Source: Triops longicaudatus
Taxonomy: Eukaryota > Arthropoda > Branchiopoda > Notostraca > Triopsidae
Assembly: GCA_022885665.1 (NCBI GenBank)
Contig: JAGQDJ010000022.1
Span: 124,001 to 188,000 of the forward strand
Length of the DNA: 64,000 nucleotides
Direction: 5' to 3'
Shown here: piece by piece, positions 26,274-36,306 of the stretch
How positions within the stretch are numbered: the stretch's first letter is position 1
Layout: each line of letters begins with the position of its first letter
Program-made: the position numbers and the translations under genes
The notes under the pieces: model-generated
Told to the model about the DNA's origin: nothing
The model's database searches: none
Seen by the model: only the letters and a program-made list of their open reading frames with translations

Positions 26274-29200
26274 ATGCACGCGAATCTTAATTTTGAACGC
26301 AATGAATGGCGTGTTGCCCCAGACGAGACAGTCCAAGTTCTTGATCCACACACGAAACGCTTGCAAGTAAGAATTTCATTTAGCCAATGTTGTCTAACGG
26401 GCCAAAAGCCACCGAGTGGCAAAACCGCAAGTAGTCCTTATTACCATCTTATACTTTCTTGCCTTGACACAGGAACTTTACTTGAATAAAGCCTCGCTCA
26501 AGACCAACTGGAAAAGCGCTTTAGTGGCTATATTGGTCATTTCTGCGGTTTTGCTGGGAGTTTTGGTTGCTGTGTTAACGCTGGGCCCGATTGACGAGGT
26601 AAAGTACAAGCTGTAAATTGCCCAAAGGACTCTTTCTCTCCTCATCACTCATTCAGTTTGACGTAAAGCGATAAGTTATATTATTAGGCTGCAATATGGC
26701 TCCGGATTCCCGTAACATTGCACGAAATCCTGGAAGAAGGAGAGGCGGCGCGAGTCGAAGATATCTATCCAGATGGTTGGGCAGGCACACATGACGGCAT
26801 AGCAGGTGTATGGCTACCAGGTAACGTGTGTACGTTATGAAACCTTGTTGGCTTATTTAACTTTCTGGAAACTACTATACTGAGCTTTTCACATTCTCTT
26901 GCCCCCGTCAGGGGACAAATTGGCATACTTGGACAATAATGGGGGCGTCAGCTTGTTGGATGCGTCAGAGGGGACTAGCATTCTTCTCGTTCCAAACTCT
27001 ACTTTGGTAAGCCCAGACAGAAAAGTTAATCATAGATCAAAACAAGGTGGAGTCCGTACTTAAAATAAGTTTTTAAAATAAATGTGTAGCTTTTTTAAAT
27101 CCAGAGCTTTGTTAACATGATGCAGTGGATATTATTTGCTTACAAGTTATGAAATAACGTATACAGGCATGACTGATTTCTCTTCGCAAGCAGTGTCTAG
27201 GCAAATTGGTGATTTTCAGATTGAATTCACTTCTTTTACATATTCGAAAAAGAATTCCACGATAAAACATGAATATTATGGTAATGGAGACAAAAATGTA
27301 GTAGCAGCAACAAAACGACAATTATTTCCATGAGTTTTTCTTTGCTTGCTTTAAAAAGCTGAATTACGTTTGTGGGCATTGCCGTTGCGGCTGTGTTGGA
27401 GTTTTTCTTAGGATATTTCTAATGCACTTGACTCGTGTAGTTTGATTTGTCAACCATTACCAATCCCTACCCGGTTAAAAAAATTAGAGTGAATCTCACT
27501 ATAATTAACCTTGTTATATCGAATAATCAGCGATCGTAGAAAGTGTCTGCGTGTGTGCAGAAAATGCGTCCGACGTTACAAATTTCAGTTTTACCGAAGA
27601 GTTGTTCCACCACTGAGGAGGTTCGTTGTAGCGAAACTATTGTACCCGTATTATATACCATATTTATAATACTAGAAATGATCAATTGCGACATGTCAAC
27701 ATTGCGCCTACAGTTGACTGCGCCTATGATTGAAAACCTACTGTATTAATGTGTTAGCATTAGCACATGCCATGTATACGCAAAAAGCCGTGCGAAAGAC
27801 GGCCAAAGAGTTGAGTAAAACGAGCACTTTAAGTTACGAATTTTCTGTTGTTATGCGAACATGTAAAGCGACTTGTTTTCGTTGTGAAAAAGTTCAATGG
27901 GACTTCTTTTGGTCAGCCTGGAAATTATGAGGTCTTCTATATGCCTGGTTATGCATAGCTAAACACGCAAATGAACGTAGGTAATAAAACTGCGCAACTA
28001 ACGAGAAGGACCTCACATGCCAAGCCGTAACCGACCAGCGTGACAGTAACGGCTACTGTAAGAATTTACATACTTTCTTCTTTCTATGTCCCTGTGAGCG
28101 GAATATTGGCTACTTCTCAAGCGAAGATGAATATTTTTTGTTTCATTTACCAAGTCTATAAAGTTTCATTTCTACGAAGTATGACAAAAGTCTGACGATG
28201 CTACTTTAGCTATCTTCTGGGATAAAAGGAACTGTTCTTTCTGCTCTTCTGCGTGAACATTTGGAAAAGGTTAAGCTGCAGATGTGTCAGTGTTCACGTT
28301 AGTCGAAGGAATGTGTCGTTGCTCGGTTCACGGAATCAAATCTTCTTGACACTTATGAAACTTCTCCTTTTACTGTATTTATAAATGTGTTTATATTTAG
28401 AGGCAGCTTTACACTCGCGACTTTCAGCCTAGTGCAGACGCAAAATTTGTTCTTTTCCGAAATGAATTGTCAGCGGTACAAGATCGGTACGGCAAAGTTG
28501 CGCGGTACAGCGTCTATGACGTTCAAGAAAAGTAAGGTTGAATTACAGAAACTCTGTTCTAAGACTGTAATCACAAATTCCCTCAGCTATCACTTCCCTA
28601 TCCGAATTCACGCCGACGAGGTTCAGCCGTCTTTACTACAATACGCGGGGTGGGCCGGGTTTTCACATACAATTGTACTTGTCTACGACAATGACATTTA
28701 CCTTTTGCCTGATTTGGCGCAAAATGTTATCGAACGCGTTACAGACACAGGGCTACCCGGAATTATTTTTAACGGAATTCCAGACTTCGTATATGCAGGT
28801 AAAACTATCCTGATAATTTCTAATAATAATTAAAAGAAATAACAAAAGCTCTACTTTCCTGGGTTGAAAATGGGGTAAACGAACAGAGGGATCCCTGCGC
28901 GCGAAACAGATGCTATGGCCGAGTCCGACAGGTACTTTAATTGCTTACGCCGCCATCAACAATTCTTTACTGAACGAGGGACATTACGTTTGGTACGAAA
29001 TGAAAGGCTCAGACCTCCTAGCATTTCCACAGATTCTTCATTACTCGAAAGTAATCAGACACAAGGCATAAGAAAATATAAGTAATTCCTGCGATTGAAA
29101 AAAGGCTGGCAGTTTCTTGCCGGAAATCACGCTTTACGTCCATAACATAACAAATGGAGACGCAGAAGCACGATTCATCATTCAGCCTCCGTTTGGTTCC

Positions 29201-32200
29201 AAAGAGTAAATTTTATCAAATAAAACTAGCTACTTACTGGAAGTATCGATTTTCACATCTACTGTTTTAGTTACTTGCTTGCAGAGGTGCAGTGGGACAG
29301 TGACACGAGCTTACTGGTAGCGTGGATATCACGTACACAAAACCACACCATTACCTATCACTGCTGTTCGCCGAAATATACGTGTGACGAGGTAAGTAAC
29401 AAAATTTGCAAGTTTGTAAGACAGAAAAATCAAAGCGTGCTCCTACTATCAACTTAACCACCAAGCACACCTGTAACCAGCCTACCGTTTGGGTTAAGGT
29501 TGAAATACGAAAATGAAGGGAAAGTTCTGTCTTAATTACTTCAAAGACCGTGAAATATGTTTGAAAAGCTTGTCGACAGTAAAGTTTTGCATTTTAGTGA
29601 CTAGGCAATAAGAGAAGTACTTTCTAGAAAACAAAGTGGTGATTTTCAGAGATCTGATTTAGATTTACAACTCTCAGTAAAAGGAAAAGGTAAGTTTCTG
29701 ATGGTTTGTTTGTATCCGCCATATTCGATAAGAAAGGCTTTAAGTGAGTTTCTAGTTTCCTAAAACTGTTCAGTACAACTTTCAGAAGCAGATGTACTGT
29801 GTCCTTTCTGACGAGTTTCCACTAGTAAGTTGTGCGAGTCAACTTACACGAAAATCAGCAAGAACCCCATTTAAATTGCTCGTTTGTGAGTCAACTCTTA
29901 CTCGTGTGACTTGCACAACTCGTCAGTGGAAACCCGGTATCAATGTTTCCATTATTACGAACGTACACTGGTTCTTTTTAATGCGTCCACCCTTAATTTT
30001 GTGCCCTTGTCAGAAAGCCTGTAAGATCTACAGTAGTTCTCCGTAGAGACAGTAGTCATACTCCTTTTTGTTATTCATTGAACGACACAGATATTGCAGG
30101 AAAACACTTAAACTGGTCAAAGTGGCTCAGAGCGTATCACTTATTCATTGCCTGTCGGTAAAATTTAGCGTAAAGTGGACTGAAACTCAATTTTTCACAG
30201 GTTTACATGCAACAAGCCATCAATCATCACTGGCTAACCGCTCCCCGACTTCTCGCGTCAACGAAAGACAAAGGTAGCGTTTTATACACCAATGAGCTCG
30301 CAGACGAGCATGGGGATATCTCCATGCAATTAGTACATGTCCGGGGTAAAAACCACCGTGCCACGCCATTGTATCATGACGGTGTTTCCGTAAGCGAAAT
30401 ACTGGCCTGGAATGAAGATTCTCACGAAGTGTAAATAGACTGACGCAAAAGCTATTATTATCCAAGAAAGAAAAACTAATTCAGCCAAATATAAAACGAA
30501 TACAGATTTTTCATGGGGTTTCCTTTGGCGAATCCGGCTCAAAAACACATCTACGTCGTCCTGGATGCTGTAACTCCATTAGCCAACGAGTCTAAGAGCA
30601 GTAGCAGTAAGAGGTTTGAATGCCTCACTTGCAACCTTGGAGCGGAACAATTTTGCCAGTACTCGAGAGCCGAGTTTAGCGAAACGACCCATTACTTTAT
30701 GCTACATTGCCAGGGTCCCAACGTCCCAACGCATTTCTTATGGTCACGAAGCAGAAACGAACCTATTTTGTCATTAAGGGGTAATGTGGTCCTGCGTAAC
30801 AAATTGATGGGTCAGCTAACTCCTCGTATGAGGTCCTTTGACTTCGAGCTACCAGACGGGTCAACCGGTCACGTACGACTTTACCTGCCCTTGTCGTGGA
30901 AGGACACAATCCATGAACGCAATCACTTTCCGCTTGTAGTTGAAATGTGAGTTACGCTACCCATAAAAACTTGCACACGTTTCTAACTTAAGAGTTTCTT
31001 GACGTTCCCCAGAGCCGATTTTGATCAAATGCCGGCAGTGACTGAACGCTGGACGCGGGATTGGGGCACTTACTTAGTGTTAAGTCACCATTTCATCTAC
31101 GCTAGAATGGAAGGCCGCGAACGCAGGCACAAAAAAGGATCCATATTCTTGGCCATGGAAGACCATCTTCATATGATCGAGTATGCGAATGATTCAAGTA
31201 CTTTAATCCCATACTAGACGATTTAACCTTGCTTCACATATTACCTTTGAACTTTTTTTTTTTTCATTTTCACTTACGGACCTGTGATAAGGAGTAAAAG
31301 ACTTTGTAATAGATATCAGACGATTTTATTAACACAAGTTATTAACCACTTAATAGATTGTGCGAAAGTTAAGTCTTGTTTAAAACCGATTGTGCTACCG
31401 TCAATCATTTTCAGTGACTAAATTAATTTAGAAAATCACGTCCGCAGTTTTTAAATTGTCGGCAAAGGCAAAAATCGTTGTTACCACACTCCGCATTAGA
31501 TATTTTTTTTAATAGAAATTCCTATGATCGGATAAGCCGTCTTTTAACTTACGTTGTTTCCTCAAAGTCAAACTTCAATGAGATTTAGAAATGCGGTGTC
31601 GTTGAGTATTTATTAAATGTTTATAAAGTAATTGGCAATACTGTGGTGAAAACTTCTAAATTCTCTGCAGGAATGGACACAGAAAACGCTAAACCAATTA
31701 GAGAGATTTGTACACCAAAGATTGTTCTAAAAACTGCTGACGTGACACTTGTTTCTGTTTTTTTTTTTCGCAAAAAAGTATTTTTTTAATACTTTTTTTT
31801 AGAAAATTTTTAATGACTTCTCATTCACAAATTTTCACTTACTCTTTACTACCACGAAAGTTTTTGTTAAATTGTTTACATTTAAGATTTTTGTTTAAGT
31901 TTACACCTATTTTATTGAATCATCTACGAAAATTCGCCACGATACTCGGTAAAGGATCACCTTACTTCTACATGACTTCAAATAATTGCTTATAAAAGCC
32001 TTTTGACGCTTTAATATAAAGTTATCCAGAATAAGTCATTTGGTATGAGGAAGGTTGAAATATTTTGACTTTTCTTCAAAATAAGCTTGAATAAAAAAAC
32101 TTTCGAGTTTTTCAGTCATAAAATAACTTACTGTATATAATACCGTTTCACAGCGCATTGAAAACCAAGCTTTGGTACATTGATGACACCAGGATTGCGG

Positions 32201-32766
32201 TCTGGGGTAAAGGTTTCGGAGGCTACGTGGCTGCTGCGATCCGAGAAGACAGTAAAAACCAGTGGGTGTCTTGTAGCATCGCTGTAGCGCCTATAACTGA
32301 TTGGTCATTACATGGTACTGTAATATTTATCAGAGAAAGAATAATTCCCAAAACACGAATACCTGATCGGAAACGCCAAATTTCATTGCAGAATCCACAC
32401 TTTCTGAACGCTACATAGGACTTCCTTCGGAATATTACCAAGATTATGTCACGGGCAATTTGGCCCGGTCAGTCACGAACATTCAAAATGATTCACTGTT
32501 GCTTATTCATCCTAGTCCGTTGGATCCTATTAAGCAGATCCAAACTATTAAATTAGTTAAAGCCCTGACGCGCGCCGGAATTCGGTTTCAGCAACAAGTA
32601 CTTGAAGAACGTAATGGAAAGGTGTAAGATTAACGCTCTGAGAACTTTTCAGTTGTACCCTCATGCGGATTTCAAGTTACTTAATGTGCAGCAACACATG
32701 TACCACACCATGGAGAATTTTCTGGAAAGATGTTTCCGCGTCACGCCAGTGCCTTCAAACTTTTAG
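26274..32766 (+). CDS. DPP6/DPP10-like inactive dipeptidyl peptidase (type II membrane protein)
   Basis: Coding exons: 26274-26366, 26473-26598, 26688-26820, 26912-27006, 28401-28531, 28587-28798, 28887-29050, 29105-29205, 29271-29391, 30201-30430, 30506-30946, 31013-31180, 32154-32314, 32392-32621, 32653-32766; 839 aa, between human DPP10 (about 796) and DPP6 (about 865). It has a short cytoplasmic N-terminus, a membrane segment at about 46-69, a beta-propeller with LQYAGW, IIFNGIPDF and the cysteine block CLTCNLGAEQFC, then an alpha/beta-hydrolase domain. The nucleophile elbow reads WGKGFGGY: position 692 is Gly where active DPP4 has Ser, as in DPP10. The His site appears to be lost (E-R-N-G-K at 798-802) and the Asp loop reads HPSPLDP. 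The propeller Glu-Glu pair that binds substrate amino ends in DPP4 is not intact (A-E-G-S-L). DPP6/DPP10 relatives modulate Kv4 (Shal) channels at the surface, and that role is inferred here. Sequons include NNS, NIT and NHT. Family call firm; channel role likely. Confidence 0.95.
29815..29933. repeat. Imperfect inverted repeat in intron 9 of the DPP-like gene
   Basis: GTTTCCACT, then AGTTGTGC and AGTCA on the left arm (29815 onward), pair with the same three blocks read from 29933 backward on the other strand, with four mismatched bases between the first two blocks. The loop is about 50 nt, and GAGTCAACT occurs on both sides of it in direct orientation. It could be a small MITE or an RNA hairpin. 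Confidence 0.6.
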
Positions 32767-32857
32767 TCGATGTATATCATTTCTACAACTGCTTAAGAAC
32801 ATTTTTCGACTCGAGATTTTTATTGGCGACATTGACATAGAATTTTTTCGCAATGGC

Positions 32858-32863
32858 AATAAA
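32858..32863 (+). promoter_or_regulatory. Poly(A) signal of the DPP-like gene
   Basis: AATAAA lies 91 nt after the stop codon on the plus strand, and no earlier AATAAA occurs in the 3' UTR. Confidence 0.7.
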
Positions 32864-32892
32864 AGTCTTAACTAGAGCAAAACTGGGCATTT

Positions 32893-32906
32893 TTTATTTA
32901 TTTATT
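32893..32906 (-). promoter_or_regulatory. Overlapping poly(A) signals for HSBP1
   Basis: Three overlapping AATAAA hexamers are read on the minus strand (plus-strand TTTATTTATTTATT), about 170 nt beyond the HSBP1 stop codon. Another AATAAA overlaps the stop codon itself (33071-33076). The cluster faces the DPP-like gene signal at only 30 bp distance. Confidence 0.55.
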
Positions 32907-33071
32907 TGAGGACAAAAATTGATCAAGATTGTGCAAGGAATGAGAGCGAAATGATGAGGGTGCGGCGACGAATAATATTGTCGACAAAGCAAAGCCATTC
33001 CATGCTTTCAAGAATGAAAGCTTGTGAATTCACAAATTCTTCGTCCAAAAGACTAATGCAACAGAACATTT

Positions 33072-33777
33072 TTATTTGTTGGTAGTGTTCCCGCCTTCCA
33101 CTCCAGCCTGCGTCATGAGATCGCCAATGTTGCGCTCCAAATCCTCGATCCGCGTACCCATCTCGTCAAGTGTTTCTCAGTTAAGGCAATTTCCCCCCCA
33201 CAGAAAATCTTTCGTGTCATAAATGCATGCATTATGCGTAAAAAGTGATTAAGCCTTAATTTAGCAACCGCACAAAAAATTTTTTTTACTAGCACTAGGT
33301 TACATATGTTTACAGATAATGTTTATTACCGTAAAAGATAATGTAACTTAATTGCACCGTCACTCATAATTCCATCGAGGTTCTTACCTACATAAAAGTC
33401 AATCGACGTAACTTAATTACTAAGTAAACCTACCTTGAAGACGACTACTTAATCGGCACCTATTCTGTGAAATCAAGGCTCAACTGTACATGATAATTTT
33501 GCTTGAACTCAAAAGGATATTTCTTGTCAAAACTTGATCTGACATGGCTTGGAATTTATCTTGCATTTGTTGGAGTAAGCTTTGCACCTAAAAGAGAAAA
33601 TTTTGGAAATTAGACATTTTTAACAATATTAATGAATTCTATTACGAAATGTGTAAGTTCTTGGAGGTTTTTAAGCTCTGGCGTTGAACCGTCTAGTCTA
33701 GAATCGACATTTTCAACTCCGGCAGCACCCTCCAAGCCGGAGGCAGGTACGTTGTCATGTACTCGATTGTCAGCCAT
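33072..33777 (-). CDS. HSBP1: Heat shock factor-binding protein 1
   Basis: HSBP1 is a small trimeric coiled-coil protein that binds the trimerisation region of heat shock factor 1 and damps its activity; it has also been tied to WASH-complex assembly. Exons on the minus strand are 33777-33646, 33587-33521 and 33169-33072, encoding 98 aa. The variable N-terminus (about residues 1-35) is followed by the conserved core: ELTHFVQSLLQQMQDKF, QAMSDQVLTR, then IDEMGTRIEDLERNIGDLM and TQAGVE, then a short G-G-N-T-T-N-K tail. Hydrophobic heptads run unbroken only if exons 2 and 3 are joined by an AT-AC (U12-type) intron, which restores Ile as codon A+TT. The length is slightly above human (76 aa) because of the N-terminal extension. 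The gene converges with the DPP-like gene and diverges from NSMCE1. Assignment is firm. Confidence 0.95.
33170..33520 (-). other. U12-type AT-AC intron of HSBP1
   Basis: Read on the minus strand, the 351-nt intron starts ATATCCTTTT, the exact minor-class 5' splice consensus, and ends AC. A CCTTAAC branch-site match lies at 33180-33186 (minus strand), with its branch adenosine about 11 nt before the 3' end, inside the normal minor-class window. GT-AG alternatives at this place either shift the frame or break the coiled coil. Splicing is in phase 1. Confidence 0.9.
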
Positions 33778-34976
33778 AGCCCTTGAAAAAGATCTAAATT
33801 AGATTCTCGCTGGAAGTTACTGAAAGCTAAATACCTACAGTTCCAGTTCTTAAATGCCTTTCCGAGGAGTTGGTTAACTTTCAACAGCACGTAAACACTA
33901 TCGACTTAATTCCAGCAGTAGTTGAGATCTACACGCCACCTATACACGAATTGTTCAATGCCGCCGTGGGTTCAAAAGTAAATCGAACTTACGTATATGC
34001 ATTTTCCAGAAATGGCAGAGCTCATGCTCTGCTCATGAATGCAGATTCCCTCTTTATCGTTTTAAAGAATTTCATGTAGGTGAATTTCATAATCGTGTTC
34101 TTAAAAAACAAGCTCCTACTCTGAACGACACTGCATTTCTATGTATGTTTAGGAACAACAATGTCATAGCTTCATGTATTACGGATTTCAAACCGAAAAG
34201 GGATTAGTTGAGAAAACCTCCTTACTACGTATCTTAAATTGGTTGACTCGATATTCATTCCCAATAATACTGCGCTGCTTTGACACATGTAAATTGTGTA
34301 TCCTCGGGAAAGTACATGATTTTACCAGAAAGGCTCAATAATGTCTCATTTCCTTTTTGTTTACCGTAACCCAGCGGCGTTTCCTCAGCGAAATAAGACA
34401 ATCTCTTCAAAGAATTACTTAAAAGAGAATATCACTATATATAGTACAATATATTTGAGTATTATATGAAGAAAAGTTATCATATTTAAATAGTATATTT
34501 ACTAGAATTAGTATTTTTTAGAGGAAAAAACTTAAAATAGTTAAGTGAGCACAACAACAAATTCAAATTAGTCCAGCTTAGGAAATATAATACTTTTTTT
34601 ATCTGTAGGCTACAGCCGATCAGCCAGTAGTGCTTTTAATTATAATTCCATAGCCAATCGGTTACTGGTAGGGGTCTAATCTCATTAAACTGACCCCTCC
34701 TTTTCACTCAATGTCCTTCTCACAGCATCTTACCCCCTTGGATACCACATGGGTATATTGCCTCTGTGCTTGATCCATACCCACAAAATCACTTTTAGAT
34801 CCTAAGCTGACCGTTAGGCAGCAGCACGTACCGGTTTCGAAGCTTGCTTGCTCCTGTCACTATCATGAAGCGCGGTAAAGGTCGAAAGTGTAAATCACAA
34901 CAATTATCTCCAAACATTCGGCGGACGTGATATTGTTGTGAATACATTAATAGTGAATCATTTTAAGTGAGTGAAT
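33778..34976. other. Divergent intergenic region HSBP1 / NSMCE1
   Basis: About 1.2 kb separates the two start codons and should contain both promoters. An open plus-strand frame from about 33841 to 34081 follows an acceptor-like CCTACAG and reads like protein (contains IDLIPAVVEIYTPPIHELF), but it lies antisense to the probable HSBP1 5' UTR and has no partner exon. An AT-rich block spans about 34430-34520. A short hairpin (AGGGGTC paired with GACCCCT) lies near 34670-34700. Confidence 0.5.
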
Positions 34977-36283
34977 ATGGAATACGGTAACGAACACCGT
35001 AAGTTACTGCAAAAGCTGCTTGCTGATCCTTCACAAACCCGAGAGAGTTTTTACCAACTTTGTAAAGAGTGTTTTTGTGACGGTAATGAGTTTGGTTATG
35101 TTGGAAACCATGCATTTACTAAATTATTTTCACCAACAGAGACACGCAATAGCTTCCCTGAGCAAAGCCTCTTACCTTTGATCAGGCTAATGAACAAAAA
35201 GCTTCGTCCTCTACGTATGGCAATGAAACCACGTCGTTGCGAAGATACTGGCAAAGAATTTATTGTTCTAGTTAACTTAGCAGATTCTCCTGCTACAAGG
35301 TAAACTTCCGCCTTCGTGTGCATCACACTTTAAAGTTAACAGCAGGGCGGACTGGCTTGCCAGCTGCACATGCGAAAATCTTCAAGACCAGCCCCAATAA
35401 ACTTTTTTTATTATTGATATTACGTCTAAGAAAGCCCCTGCTCAAAAAAGGCATTTTCGGCACTGGCCCACACGGCGTTTGCCACAATGCCATAATGGTC
35501 AGTCCGCGACTGGTTTACAGCGTCGTAATTATAGTGAACCCATCTTGAAATTAAATTTTACTATTTTCCCCCACTATAAGGTCGTCAAGTGAATTTAATA
35601 CCCTGGAAACAGAATTGTTCAAAAAGATTTTAGAGGCGATCGTGCTTTCTGAAACCGGTTCGGTGTCTTCAACCCACTGCATCAGCTTAAGCATTAGCAT
35701 TGACAAACTTAATAAGGCAGCGGCCCAGGATGCACTTCACCGCTTCTGTATCAAGCAGTGGCTTCAAGAGGTATGGACCATTGTCATGGTTGCCATTGTT
35801 ATGGACAGTAATAAGCTCGCTCTCTCTTCTTGTCCCTTTGCATATGATTTAGAACAATGGCCGAGTTAGTTTAACGCCTCGGTCCATTTCGGAGTTAGAT
35901 CCCATGCTCCGTGAGCTCTACCCTGAGGAAATGGCCGATTGCCGTCTGTGCCTTACGCTTTTAATTAAAGTAAAACCCCAGTTTTGGCGCTTTCCGTCAC
36001 ATGCGACCTAACTGTCTTTTCATAGGGCTTGCAATGCAGCAATTGTGACACCAAGCTACACCTTCATTGCTTGCAGGAAATAACTCGAACGACTCCCAAG
36101 TTCAAATGTCCAGGATGCAACCGCCCTTGGAAAGCAGCGCTCTCGACTTTGAACGAAAGTGTAGCTACGGACGAATCGGAAATAGCAACGCAGCCCAATT
36201 TAAGTCAAGCTAACGTTAGTAGATCTCAGCCTCGCCGTGTTTCACGCAAGCGGAAATTTTCGACTGAATTGGAACAGATTTAG
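34977..36283 (+). CDS. NSMCE1: Non-SMC element 1, SMC5/6 complex RING subunit
   Basis: NSE1 pairs with the MAGE protein NSE3 and with NSE4 in the SMC5/6 complex, acting in DNA repair and chromosome maintenance, and its variant RING can support ubiquitin ligation. Exons 34977-35082, 35140-35299, 35581-35770, 35853-35969 and 36026-36283 give 276 aa (human 266). The N-terminal winged-helix part shows EHRKLLQKLL and GKEFIVLVNLAD, the second winged helix spans LETELFKKILEAIVLSETGS to KQWLQE, and the RING-like domain (about residues 184-225) shows CRLC, CSNC, HLHC and CPGC. A basic, serine-rich tail follows (R-R-V-S-R-K-R-K). The first intron is 57 nt, phase 1 and free of stops. Removing it restores the family's spacing; retaining it would add 19 residues. 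The chosen ATG is the first in frame, just before the conserved EHRKLL. Confidence 0.93.
35343..35512. mobile_element. hAT-like MITE in NSMCE1 intron 2
   Basis: The 170-bp element begins CAGGGCGGACTGG and ends CAGTCCGCGACTG, whose reverse complement CAGTCGCGGACTG is an imperfect match to the start, so the ends form a terminal inverted repeat of about 13 bp. It is flanked by GTTAACAG (35335-35342) and GTTTACAG (35513-35520), an 8-bp direct repeat with one mismatch. An 8-bp duplication with CAG-type ends fits the hAT superfamily. There is no coding capacity. It makes up over half of the 281-nt intron. Confidence 0.75.
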
Positions 36284-36300
36284 TTCAGTCTCTGATCCCA

Positions 36301-36306
36301 AATAAA
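36301..36306 (+). promoter_or_regulatory. Poly(A) signal of NSMCE1
   Basis: AATAAA lies 18 nt after the NSMCE1 stop codon, at the usual position for a short 3' UTR. Confidence 0.7.

Noticed and set aside
31181..31217. Exon 12 of the DPP-like gene read through to a TAG, as a truncated protein
   Set aside because: GTATGC after ATC-GA and the acceptor at 32154 restore the homologous sequence exactly (D-A-L-K-T-K), so the stop lies in the intron.
33171..33180. A GT-AG acceptor at TTAACTGAG for HSBP1 exon 3
   Set aside because: It leaves the wrong phase or removes two residues from a length-invariant coiled coil and has no good donor partner. The AT-AC solution fits all signals.
35083..35139. 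The 19 extra residues in the first NSMCE1 exon as normal protein
   Set aside because: Flanking GT and CAG plus spacing against known NSE1 proteins make it an intron in the main annotation. It is kept only as a retention question.
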